Part shown: piece after piece, positions 41,729-51,500 of the stretch
Layout of the letters: every line of letters starts with the position of its first letter
Position numbering within the stretch: the stretch's first letter is position 1
IMG/VR virus record: IMGVR_UViG_3300020193_000005
Span: 1 to 64,000 of that record
DNA: 64,000 nt
Source of the DNA: a virus
Direction: 5' to 3' (one strand)
Position numbers and translations under genes: made by a program
The notes under the pieces: model-generated
What the model saw: only the letters and a program-made list of their open reading frames with translations
Databases searched by the model: none
Told to the model about the DNA's origin: nothing

Positions 41729-44700
41729 GTGATCGGCGAAGAAAATAACGACCGCAAGGAGAACCCGAGAAGCAGGGTGTACTTGCCGTTCGGATTCAGG
41801 AAAAAATCCATCCCGAATCCCTATACGGCACGCGACGCCGACCTGGACAGACTCGTCCTCGAAGGGATACCGACCGTCAATCTGGGTCGCGGAATTCCGG
41901 ATCCGACGCCGTTCGGCGCGGATTCGGGGCTGATGCGGAGCCAATCGCGCAGGCGCTTGGCCAGAACTATCGGAAGATTGATTCCGAAAAATCGATCCGA
42001 CTCCGGGGCGATGGCGGACGAAAAAAAGCCCACGACCCCCTCGAGGAACGAAACTCCCTACGGCGGAGATCAGACGATAATCGAGCAAGTGGTCAGCGAG
42101 GCTCGTTTTCAAAAAGATTTGGCCTCCAGGGGGGAATGGAAGGAAATTCACTACGACCACTACGACTGGTGGGCTTACCCGATCGATAGGGGAAGTGCCC
42201 AGTACGGTGATTTCTACAACGTCGCCGGCGAACCCGTAAAGAGATTAAGAAACAACATGGATTTCATAAAGGCGCTCACGGATACGATTTTGGTTCAAAC
42301 CAGGGCGCTCGGATACAACCTTTACGAAAAAACTTGGATGCAGGATCCCGAGTGGGAAAAGGGTCAGGACTGGGGTCTTGCCTATCCCACGAGAATATGG
42401 AAGATGACCAGATCCGCCCAAATTTTCGGTTTGGAGGAGGAATTTGAATCGCTGATAAACATGCAAAAGGTTTTGCAGGAGAGCGGAATCCGATTCAACC
42501 ATCGCAAGTATTGGGAAAGCCCCGGAACGGTGGACGATGTTCCGCCCATCGAGAGTTACGACGAGCCGAAAACATACTTCCGTGACTACTCGTTGGGCGC
42601 GAAACCGCGAACCCCATACGGAGAAGGAGGGGGTTCGTCCCCGTATTATCCGACGGAATACGATGAATGGGAGGCGGGAATAGACACGGAGCCCAGAGTC
42701 GGCGAATTGGAGCCCGACGACTTCGAGTCGGCGGTCGCCGGGGCTTTCGAGTTGGCGGATTTACTCAGGGAAAAATCCGAAATCGGCGACCTGGAATATC
42801 CGTACCACCACATCTCGCCGGATCGGAGGGAAGACATTGCCGATACGATAGATTTCGCGCTCACCCTGATCCCGATCGTCGACGGAGACGGATTCGACAC
42901 GGACAGAAAAGAGACGGCCGACGCCCTGGAAAAATTCGTAGTCGGCGACGATTTGTATCGAGATGACTCCGAGCTGTTGGACGAATTGATTTTACAGTTG
43001 AGAGATTCGACATACGACGGATTCTTTTCGTTCGACGAAGACAGCGGGAGGATGTCCGTTGAGCCGAAAATGAATAGGTTCAATGATCGGGTGACGACTT
43101 TGTACAACGAAGGCAAGACCCGCGAAGAGATCGCCAAGGAGCTCGACCTAAGCGTCCGTCAAGTTGATTACCTCCTAAACAAGCTCTTCGCCGGCGGGTT
43201 GGCGAAATCCCGCCACACACAGCGGGAAAAGACGGAGGAACTCATCGAACGGGTGGTGACCATGCACAACGAGGGGAAACGCACCACGGAAATCGCCGAG
43301 GAGTTGGGGCTCACCAACAACAGGGTGCAAAGATACCAATACATTGCGAGACGACGGGGATTGCTGACGACGCCCCGGAAACGCACTACGGCAGAAACGG
43401 ATGAGTTGATGAACGAGGCCGCGAGGTTGTACAACGAGGGGAAACCCCGGATGGACATAGCGAAGGAAATGAATCTTCCCGGGGAAAAAATTGGCACTCT
43501 TCTGCAACGAGCGAACGAGCGCAAGCTGATTCGCGACTACAACCCTCAAGGATTGGGAAAATTCGGGAAAACCACACTGACCCCCGAAAAAATCTCCGCC
43601 GCCGCCGACGGGTACAGGCAGGGAAAGACGTTCGCGCAGATCGCGGAAGAACTCGCGGTCACGGAAACCGCCGCCCGCAAACTCGTTGTGCAGGCGAGAC
43701 GCTTGGGGCTGGACACGGGCTCCCCTCGCAGGCGAACTCCGTCCCAGATGGAGGAATTGCTTTTGGAGGTGGCGGTCAGATACGAGGAAGGAAAGACATT
43801 CGCCGAAATCGGTCAAGAACTGGACGTTACTCCGTCGGCTATCAGGGATATGGTCGACAGGGCCGTCACGCTCGGTTTGATTCGGAGACGCGAGCGAACG
43901 CGCAGCGACACGGACGAGTTGATGAACCAGGTCATGGCCAAGCGCAAGGAGGGCAAGACCAGACGAGAAATCGCGCAGGAACTGAACGTCCCCGAAAATC
44001 GGGTCGCATACTTGGTCCAGAGGGCCAGGTTGATGAAAGCATCCGAATCGACTTCGACCGACGGATTCGACGGCGAGACGGGGAGAATGTCGAGAGAACC
44101 GGAGAGAGGCGATCTGGTCAGATTCGGTAGAAGCTCAAATAATCGGTACGTAGATGAACCCGGATCGCTCGGCAGGGTGGTGAAGGTCGCCCGTGACGGA
44201 ACCATCTCCGCGGATTTTGGAAATGGTCCGATAAAGCTGATCCCCGGCGAGGACGATTTCCTAGTGATCCCGAGACAAGTCGACGCGCTGTACGAGCTGA
44301 CGGACAACGACGGCAACGTGATGTACCTACCGGTCGAGGACGTGACGTACCCCAAGATCACCCGCGCCATGGAGGAAGCGATGAAAGCCGGGTACAGAGA
44401 AACAGGAATCATCCGAGGAAACATGCGAACATTTTTCGACGAAGCCACGGGAACCTTCAAGACATCCAGAATCGAGTCGAGGATTCTCAACGCGGAGAAC
44501 ATTGCGCCGGAAACGACGGCACCGGTTCCCCCTCAACCCGGATACCCCGAGTTCACTCGAATCGTCGGTACCGACCGAGCGCGAGGCGGGGGCGTCGACT
44601 CCGGCGCGATGGAACTGCCGGACGGAATAGACGAGGAACTTGAGGATTACGTTTACGACGATCCGCTGTTCGGTCCATCCATAAAGCATCCTCTCTTTTT

Positions 44701-47700
44701 TTGGATAGCCCCGATCACCCCGGAAGTGACCGACCTGATAAACGCGTCTTTCGCGCAAAAACGAGCGTCCGCGGATGAAGCTTTGGCAAAAAAGAATTGG
44801 GGCAAATACATATACCTGCACGAACGCCCCTACCGTATCGACGCCTTCGAGGACGTCATGGACGAGATGACGGATCAGGAGTACTGGAGCCGACTCTCGG
44901 ACATATGGGTGGACAGCGAGAACATCGGGGCGCAACCGAGTCGCTGGAGAGAGCTGCTACTAAGCGACCGCGGTTCGCGCGAGTCCTTCATGAACGAGAA
45001 CGAACGCGCGGAACTGGCGAAATTGCCGCAAAAGTTCACCGTATACCGCGGTTATTCGGAAAACGATCAGGAAGAATTCGGGATGTCGTGGAGCACCGAC
45101 GCGGAAGTGGCGGAATGGTTCGCCAGAAGATTCGCCAGAGACGACGAAAAGATCATCATGGAGAGCTTGGAGATCTCCAAGGACGAAGTCTTCGCTTACG
45201 TCACGCGACGTGGCGAGGACGAAATAATACTGGACATACGCAACGTCGTGGAGAGAACGGCGAAGAAACAACAGTTGCCACGGAAACCAAAGACGAGAAT
45301 ACCCTCCAAAAATAGGAACCTGACTCCCCCCGGCGACAGCGGAGCGATGAGTTCGCTAAGCAAGGAACAGATCGACGAAATGACGCAAAGATACAAAGAC
45401 GGAGATTCCGTTCTGGAGTTGGCTAACGATTACTCAGTAACCCAGGGCACCGTCTACTATCACCTGAGAAGAAAAGGCGTCGCCAGAAGGCCGGTCGGAA
45501 GGCGGAAAAAGCCCGGGGGATTTTCTGCCATAAAACGAAGATTGAAGGATTCCCTGGGACAAATCGGACTATTCGCCGCCTTCTCCAACGATCCGCAAAA
45601 AACTCTGAGATCTTCCAACCAAATGAAAACTTACTTGCTTTCCGAACCCGTCCGAACACCGGACGACCTACATCCGGACGAGTTCGCATTGCGTCCGAAT
45701 TTCGTTCGAGCCGCGATAGCCGCCGGATTGGGACTATTCAAGGCATTGAACCATAAAACCTTCAAAGTTCAGGGTCCGATAGCTAGGGAATTCACGGAAC
45801 TAATGGTCGGACCCAAGATGGTCAACGACGCCATCGGAACGACGTACCCGACGCTCCAGGAATTGGGGGAAATATTCGCGGCCAACGCAATCGTCAGGGC
45901 GCGAATCAGGTCTCTTTTCGGAATCAATGATCCGACCGCGCTCGCGTGGGCGATCCAATCGGGAGCTCCACTCCGCGAAGGCGGAGAGAGGATATTCGAC
46001 ATACCCGAATCGCCTCCGTACACAAGAAACCTGGTGGGGGGTGGCTATGTCTATTTCGAGGGAATCGACAATAGAAGACCGTTCGTTCTATCGGTCATGG
46101 CGAATATGCCCGAAGCGGTGAGGAGCAAGTTGTACTGGGATAGTGACAAGATTCCGTGGAGCAAGAGAGACGTGCCCATAACTGTGGAGAAGGGGGAACT
46201 ACCAGGCGGTAGGAAATACGAACGATCGCCCGTGGACGAAGTTTTACCGCTTTTTGTTCCCGGTCACGATACGAGTCGATTGGATTTAATCAAGACGAAT
46301 CACTCTTCGCCGGACGGAGCGAGGCTGGCCCAATACGTGGAAATGGCGAAGGAAGAAATACGACAGTGGGCGGCGGATCACGACGAATGGGCCAGGAGAT
46401 GGGCACAAAGCGTATATCGAATCATGAGCGAAGCTGGTCTGAGCGACGACGAAATAGCGGAAGTGATAAACAGGGACTGGTTGCAAAACATAACTTTCGG
46501 AATCGGAGATGCGGGAGACATATTGCAAAACGCCATGTTTATGGCACTCCTTATGACGAGATCCAAGTTCGCCCCGGTGGTGCATCTAGAAAACGGATTT
46601 GACGATCCGAATTTGGCTCTTCATGAGTTCTTTCACGTCCACCTCGGTCAAGGCTTCACGAGACACGGCGAGTACGTCGCCTTCAGGGGACCCGCGGAAG
46701 TTTACGACTCCTGGTATCCCCACACGCTATTCGCCTTAACCTTCAACAGCGCTTTTTGGCAAAACGTAGTGAAAGAGTCGGGAGGAACGGAAGAGCTCAG
46801 GAAAGAAATGCGAAAAGCCGTCGAAAAAATGCTCGCCCCGGAGTACGACTCGGACGTTCGTCTTCTTTTTGAGCTTTTCCCGGAATATCAGCGCGCCTCG
46901 GCGGAAATCAGAAAGAAACTCAACGAAATGATCATGGCGGAAATAATTGAGGACTTCGAAGACTCCACGGGATTCAGGAGGGTAGCGGGAATGCCCAGAG
47001 CAACCGAAATAATAAATGCTCCTGGTTTCAGGATTCCCAAAAGACTATGGCCGTGGGGTTCCAGCTACGGAGGCAAGGAAAGAATCGCCGACGTCCAGGG
47101 TAAAACATACGCGAAGTTCGAGGAGAGAATTTTCGGGGTTCCGGATCCGACGTCCGGCGACGGCGGGAATACGGGGAAAATGTCGCTGGAAAGAACTCCG
47201 AAATTCGACGGCGGTCACAGTAGTAGGGGAAGGGGAACTCCGTTGGGTGACGGAAAGGACGTCGCAATGAGGGAGGTCGCCGACAGCGCGATCGTCGAGC
47301 TGGTCGGCAACCGAGGAAGTAGCTCGCTCACGACCCTAAGATTTCTCGGACCCTATAGGGCTGGAAGCAGGGTCGTGATGCTTGCGAGGAACGGCGAGTT
47401 ACGTGGCGTGCCGTTGAAGAACGAAACCAGATCGGCGATAGCCAACGCCCAGAGGAACGGAGCGAGATTCGTCGTGGGGGACATGCCCGACGTGGATTCT
47501 CAGTTCGTGGACTTTTTGGAGGAGATCGGAGCCGACTACACGATTTATCACGCCGGAAACTCCCCGAGATTCCGTCCCGGATCGAAAATCCCCGGGACGA
47601 ACGCGGGAACATTGTCCGAGACGAGAGCCGGCGAATCGGATTCTCCGAGTAGGTTGGAGACGATCGGAAGAAACTTGGCCACGGCGGCCGCCGAAGTGGT

Positions 47701-48271
47701 CGCCGCCGGTTTCGAAGTCAAGGTGTACGGAGGGCGATCCGACTCCCAGTCTGGCTCGAATCCGATCGGCGGGATGCTCTCCGCCCTGAACAAAATGAGG
47801 GAAAACCCCGATGCTCCTACGGGAAGAAAATTGGCGGGGTTGACGATGATGATGAGCGCTATGGAAAAATACCTGACGGATTCAACGAACCAACGCCTAG
47901 TCGTCGTCTCGAGGGGAGATCGGGTCGTCGGGGCGTCGTTGATCAAATTCCCGGAAAAGGACTCCGTGGCCGAACTCAGATACGCCGGTTCGTTGTCTCC
48001 CGTGAGGGGGGTCGGTAGCGCCATGGTCGCCGAAATCATGAGGCTCGCGGCGGACTCGGGCAGATCCATAATCGGAACTTCGTCTCAAGATTCGGTATCC
48101 TTTTGGAGAGGGGTCGGCGGGAAAGACGCCGATTGGGACGGTCCATATCGCGGAAATACGATATTTGAAATCGACGACGTGAGAAAGGTCGTCGCCGCGA
48201 TAGACGCCCGTCGCAAGGAATTGAGAGCCCAAAAACTACTAGGCACGACCGACGGGGGGAACCCTAGATGA
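41729..48271 (+). CDS. Giant polyprotein 2: tag, HTH array, ADP-ribosyltransferase, zincin, GNAT
   Basis: A 2180-residue protein from GTG 41729 with TAGGAG just upstream. The LGRG tag is at residues 30-63 and is followed at once by D-S-G-L-M (65) and D-S-G-A-M (91). Further sites: D-S-G-R-M 438, E-T-G-R-M 783, D-S-G-A-M 957 and 1203, N-T-G-K-M 1814. Blocks: 92-437 unknown; 438-782 six HTH units; 783-956 DUF4314-like start plus unknown; 957-1202 probable ADP-ribosyltransferase; 1203-1813 an HTH then a region with HEFFH (1632-1636); 1814-2180 a Rossmann-like segment then a GNAT acetyltransferase. Ends in ATGA overlap with the next gene. There is no protease here, so any cutting would be in trans by the protease of polyprotein 1. 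Confidence 0.9.
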   Translation: MIGEENNDRKENPRSRVYLPFGFRKKSIPNPYTARDADLDRLVLEGIPTVNLGRGIPDPTPFGADSGLMRSQSRRRLARTIGRLIPKNRSDSGAMADEKKPTTPSRNETPYGGDQTIIEQVVSEARFQKDLASRGEWKEIHYDHYDWWAYPIDRGSAQYGDFYNVAGEPVKRLRNNMDFIKALTDTILVQTRALGYNLYEKTWMQDPEWEKGQDWGLAYPTRIWKMTRSAQIFGLEEEFESLINMQKVLQESGIRFNHRKYWESPGTVDDVPPIESYDEPKTYFRDYSLGAKPRTPYGEGGGSSPYYPTEYDEWEAGIDTEPRVGELEPDDFESAVAGAFELADLLREKSEIGDLEYPYHHISPDRREDIADTIDFALTLIPIVDGDGFDTDRKETADALEKFVVGDDLYRDDSELLDELILQLRDSTYDGFFSFDEDSGRMSVEPKMNRFNDRVTTLYNEGKTREEIAKELDLSVRQVDYLLNKLFAGGLAKSRHTQREKTEELIERVVTMHNEGKRTTEIAEELGLTNNRVQRYQYIARRRGLLTTPRKRTTAETDELMNEAARLYNEGKPRMDIAKEMNLPGEKIGTLLQRANERKLIRDYNPQGLGKFGKTTLTPEKISAAADGYRQGKTFAQIAEELAVTETAARKLVVQARRLGLDTGSPRRRTPSQMEELLLEVAVRYEEGKTFAEIGQELDVTPSAIRDMVDRAVTLGLIRRRERTRSDTDELMNQVMAKRKEGKTRREIAQELNVPENRVAYLVQRARLMKASESTSTDGFDGETGRMSREPERGDLVRFGRSSNNRYVDEPGSLGRVVKVARDGTISADFGNGPIKLIPGEDDFLVIPRQVDALYELTDNDGNVMYLPVEDVTYPKITRAMEEAMKAGYRETGIIRGNMRTFFDEATGTFKTSRIESRILNAENIAPETTAPVPPQPGYPEFTRIVGTDRARGGGVDSGAMELPDGIDEELEDYVYDDPLFGPSIKHPLFFWIAPITPEVTDLINASFAQKRASADEALAKKNWGKYIYLHERPYRIDAFEDVMDEMTDQEYWSRLSDIWVDSENIGAQPSRWRELLLSDRGSRESFMNENERAELAKLPQKFTVYRGYSENDQEEFGMSWSTDAEVAEWFARRFARDDEKIIMESLEISKDEVFAYVTRRGEDEIILDIRNVVERTAKKQQLPRKPKTRIPSKNRNLTPPGDSGAMSSLSKEQIDEMTQRYKDGDSVLELANDYSVTQGTVYYHLRRKGVARRPVGRRKKPGGFSAIKRRLKDSLGQIGLFAAFSNDPQKTLRSSNQMKTYLLSEPVRTPDDLHPDEFALRPNFVRAAIAAGLGLFKALNHKTFKVQGPIAREFTELMVGPKMVNDAIGTTYPTLQELGEIFAANAIVRARIRSLFGINDPTALAWAIQSGAPLREGGERIFDIPESPPYTRNLVGGGYVYFEGIDNRRPFVLSVMANMPEAVRSKLYWDSDKIPWSKRDVPITVEKGELPGGRKYERSPVDEVLPLFVPGHDTSRLDLIKTNHSSPDGARLAQYVEMAKEEIRQWAADHDEWARRWAQSVYRIMSEAGLSDDEIAEVINRDWLQNITFGIGDAGDILQNAMFMALLMTRSKFAPVVHLENGFDDPNLALHEFFHVHLGQGFTRHGEYVAFRGPAEVYDSWYPHTLFALTFNSAFWQNVVKESGGTEELRKEMRKAVEKMLAPEYDSDVRLLFELFPEYQRASAEIRKKLNEMIMAEIIEDFEDSTGFRRVAGMPRATEIINAPGFRIPKRLWPWGSSYGGKERIADVQGKTYAKFEERIFGVPDPTSGDGGNTGKMSLERTPKFDGGHSSRGRGTPLGDGKDVAMREVADSAIVELVGNRGSSSLTTLRFLGPYRAGSRVVMLARNGELRGVPLKNETRSAIANAQRNGARFVVGDMPDVDSQFVDFLEEIGADYTIYHAGNSPRFRPGSKIPGTNAGTLSETRAGESDSPSRLETIGRNLATAAAEVVAAGFEVKVYGGRSDSQSGSNPIGGMLSALNKMRENPDAPTGRKLAGLTMMMSAMEKYLTDSTNQRLVVVSRGDRVVGASLIKFPEKDSVAELRYAGSLSPVRGVGSAMVAEIMRLAADSGRSIIGTSSQDSVSFWRGVGGKDADWDGPYRGNTIFEIDDVRKVVAAIDARRKELRAQKLLGTTDGGNPR
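41816..41917 (+). repeat. LGRG tag, copy 2 (in polyprotein 2)
   Basis: Thirty-four residues beginning NPYTARDADLDRLVLEGI and ending NLGRGIPDPTPFG; the leading Met of the other copies is replaced by Pro. It is followed after one residue by D-S-G-L-M. This is the N-terminal placement expected of a sorting signal that is removed. Confidence 0.9.
43055..44074 (+). other. Module: array of six helix-turn-helix units
   Basis: Between sites 438 and 783 of polyprotein 2. Each unit is about 55 residues and contains the frame 'Y-x-E-G-K-(T/R)-x-x-(E/D)-I-A-x-E-L-x-(L/V)': e.g. LYNEGKTREEIAKELDLSVR, MHNEGKRTTEIAEELGLTNN, LYNEGKPRMDIAKEMNLPGE, GYRQGKTFAQIAEELAVTET, RYEEGKTFAEIGQELDVTPS and KRKEGKTRREIAQELNVPEN. 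Tandem duplication has built a long DNA-binding rod that could cover several turns of DNA. Confidence 0.8.
44612..45334 (+). other. Module: probable ADP-ribosyltransferase (R-S-E type)
   Basis: Bounded by D-S-G-A-M sites. FTVYRGYSEND provides the Arg (1107), MSWSTDAEVAEWFARRF the S-T (1122-1123), and RRGEDEIILDI the E-x-E (1163 and 1165). The order, the helix after S-T-x and the spacing fit arginine-directed ADP-ribosyltransferases such as T4 Alt/ModA. Alt is itself a head-packaged, injected enzyme that modifies host RNA polymerase, which makes the placement striking. Confidence 0.7.
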
Positions 48272-48516
48272 AATCAGACGACAAGAAAATTGGACAACTT
48301 CCGTCCCTGGAATGGTTGGACGAGGCGGCCGACGGAGCGGATGTTCCGATCGTGAAGGTAGTTCCGGATCCCAGGCACAGGGAGGCCGCCCTAAGGGAGG
48401 CTTATGCGTTGCTCGGCGAGATGAAACCCTACTTTGAGGCGGTTCGGGAGGATTTTTTGTCCGAGTCCAATGCCGTCGGCAAGATGATCAAAGATCGTAA
48501 ATATTCGGTTAGCTAA
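48268..48516 (+). CDS. Small protein coupled to polyprotein 2
   Basis: An 82-residue protein whose ATG overlaps the polyprotein 2 stop (ATGA). It reads SLEWLDEAADGADVPIVKVVPDPRHREAALREAYALLGEMKPYFEAVREDFLSES, a mostly helical protein with one short strand. Not recognised. Strong coupling suggests it is made in step with polyprotein 2; the small gene after polyprotein 4 occupies the same kind of position. Confidence 0.7.
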   Translation: MKSDDKKIGQLPSLEWLDEAADGADVPIVKVVPDPRHREAALREAYALLGEMKPYFEAVREDFLSESNAVGKMIKDRKYSVS

Positions 48517-48534
48517 GTTGATTATGTCTATAAT
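48505..48534 (+). promoter_or_regulatory. Probable promoter upstream of polyprotein 3
   Basis: A perfect -10 hexamer TATAAT lies at 48529-48534 in the 70-base gap 48517-48586. The -35 region at the right distance (TCGGTT) is weak. The leader would be about 45 bases to ATG 48587. A separate promoter here would split polyproteins 1-2 from 3-5. Confidence 0.45.
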
Positions 48535-48586
48535 TGTTGAAGTAGATCGCCAGAACCTCCCCCGCCAAGCAGAGGAACGACGCTAA

Positions 48587-51500
48587 ATGTCGCCGATATT
48601 CGAGAACATACCACCCAACTCAAAGGTGATAGCCAAGCACGGGTCGAAGGTCCTTTTCGGTCTTAGGAACGGGTCAACCGCCTTATACGATTCGAAAAGC
48701 GGATCCTTCAGGCGAGGGGACGACGCGGATTTGATGGCCATGGACGACTTTTCGTCGTCGCACAACGGCGAATGGGCGGACGACAGATTGAGGAGATTCG
48801 CCGCTTCTCGAAAAACCCTGAACCTGGGCTCCGATATTTCCTTCAAGGTGGTTCAAAAGCCTAGAAAAAGTTCCTCCCGAGACGACGTCGCACAACCACA
48901 AGACCTGGCCAACATGCTCCCCAGGGAGTTCGTCAACTGGGCCAGATCGTACGTTCCCGGGCAACGTTTACCGATCTCTCCCCCGGGTTACAGCGGAACC
49001 GATTCGTGTCTGGGTCAGAACGCCGGCGGTCGATCCTCCGCAAAAATGCCGAACGCCGACGAGTTGACTTCGATGATTCTGAGAACTTACGGTTTTCCGC
49101 AAACGGCGCCGGTCGACGCCACGAAGGAAATGCGCTCCGCTTACGAAAAGGGTCTCCTGGGCAGAACGATTAGGGAAATGGCGACCCCGAACATTCTCTC
49201 GATGGTCGCCGCGGCCAGGGGATTATGGGTTGACAGGTTGAACAAGATTCGCTGTTTGGGCGGACCCGCGGCGAACAGATTCACGAATATCTTCGGGGTC
49301 GGTTGCGACATTCCGTCGTCCCCGGCGGAATTGGCGCGCGACGCGGCTTCCGCGGCGAGAGAAGCGGCCGGAGACGCCTCTCGCGCCGTCGGCGAGGCAA
49401 TGGAGAGAGTCGGAGAAGCGCGAGCCGGAGTGGGAATAGCCAAAGAAAGAGTCGGCGAGACGATAGAAGCGACCGACGAGATTCCGGGCGATCTCTCCGT
49501 GACCAGAATGATCGGAGAGCTCCGACAGTCCGAACAAACGTTATTCGATACCGATACGGGACAAATGACCAGGCGCGCAGGGGGAAACCAACCGCTCCTC
49601 ATCAACTCGGCGAACGCGGTCGCCGATGAGACGAACAAGAAAGCCACGCGTCGCGTGCTTATTCACGAGGGCGCCCGCAGATGGATAAATTCCTGGGTCG
49701 AAAGACAAAAGGGCGAAGATCCGTCCAACCCCCTCGGCGTTATCAGATCGGCCATACGCAGACGCAGGAGTCGTCAACAGGCGACGACCACGGGAGCGCT
49801 GACGCCACAGCAGCTCAACGAGCAGGAAGTGAAGTTGTACGCACAGGGAGTGATTGAACTCATCAGACTAACGGATCCGGAGCTGGCGGACGAATTGAGC
49901 GAACCAAGCCATCTTTTGAACGACATCAACGATCCGGTCGCAGTGCGTAACGCAGGTAACCAAAATAGCAAAAACGTAATAGAAATGATGCTGACCGACG
50001 CCCTCGGCCCAGACGCCGGAAGGGACAGAGCGAAGCTACAGCGCTACGCGGCGAATTTATTCGCCATCTATCAGCCGTACATCGAAGATAGGCAAAATCA
50101 TCCCGAATTGAAACAAACTCCCGTCAACTTTGCGCCGCAGAAAAATTTGTGGGAAACATCGAACGTCGTAGCTTTCTTTACGGTTCCGGGTTTCGGCGGA
50201 GGCAGAAATCAGCCTCTTAGCAACTACGTCGCCCCAACGCCGACGAATCCAGGATATGCGGGTTCTGGGATGCTTGACCTTTTGGACAGGGGAGAGTTTC
50301 CCTTATTCGGAATGGGTTATCCGGGCAACAACGTCGTCGAGGCGGTAACGAGGAGCGGCGTAACCCCGCTGGACGGATACAAGCACACCACGGATTCGTT
50401 CTACAACAAAGTGGTCAAAAATATTGGATCAGGAAACGCTCCGTTTCACGGCGTGTACCTTTTTGACTCGAGACTCATAACCGAGCCCGAAAGTTTGATG
50501 CGACTATTCGATTCCCCGGACGGACATTTGCCCGTTTCGGGTTTGTCGCCGGCGGCGGTCCTCCAGCACACCTTGGAACACGAACCCAAACACTTGGTCG
50601 CGTTTTCGCAGAGGTTGAGATCGAATCTCGGATACACGGAAGCCGAATGGGCGGAAAGACTCGGAAGACAGTTCAAACTCGGGGGATCGGGATTGGAGGA
50701 CTCGAGGTTCGGCGATCCCATTCTGGGAGAGAATCCGGATCACGTTTACGGACCGATAGATCTTTTTAGGGACGCTAGGAGCGGGACTTTCATTCGTAGG
50801 CAGGTGGACGAACTGATGATAGCGCTACGACATCCGGACTACGAGGGGGTGGTTTTGCCCGACGGCCTGCGGGGGTGGAAAAGTACGGATCCGGTCCTCA
50901 ACGGAGCTCAAAAAATTGCGCTTCTATGGAAATTTTACGCCAACAACATATCCTGGGATCGCACTACGGCCCAAAACGTCCAGAACTTATACGCGTTGAA
51001 AGCCGGCAAGCAAGCGGCGGCGCAACTCGTTGCGGAAATAGACGAATCGCTCAAGAGACGCGGGTTCGACGACGGCGTTCGGCGAATACTCCAGCAAGCG
51101 ATCAGAGAAGATTTGATGTATTACGAAGACGGTCCCCTTGACCGAAGACGGATACTCGGTAGTTCCAGCGAAGACGCGTTGCATCAATCAATAAACGAAG
51201 CCGCCATCGACGCCGAGATAGCCCAACGAATCAGCGCGGGAACGCCCAATCCCGACAGAGATCAGGTAATAAACGATTTGATAGCGCAAGGAAGGGTGAT
51301 TCCGCTCGGCAGTCGACCGGATCCCGGTCGACCAGTAACGGGGCCACTGTCGCAACACAATCGACTTTCGGGACAGAACAGGTTGACGGAAAAGCAAATA
51401 GTGCTGGCGCAGAATTTCGTCGGCGACGCCTACGCCATGTCCTCGGCGATCGAGTTGGACGCCGAATTCAACACGGCCATTGCGCAACCCGATGCCCCGG

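Noticed and set aside
50579-50593. H-E-P-K-H in polyprotein 3 as a third zincin motif
   Set aside because: Proline inside HExxH breaks the helix needed for zinc binding, and the surroundings are not hydrophobic helix.
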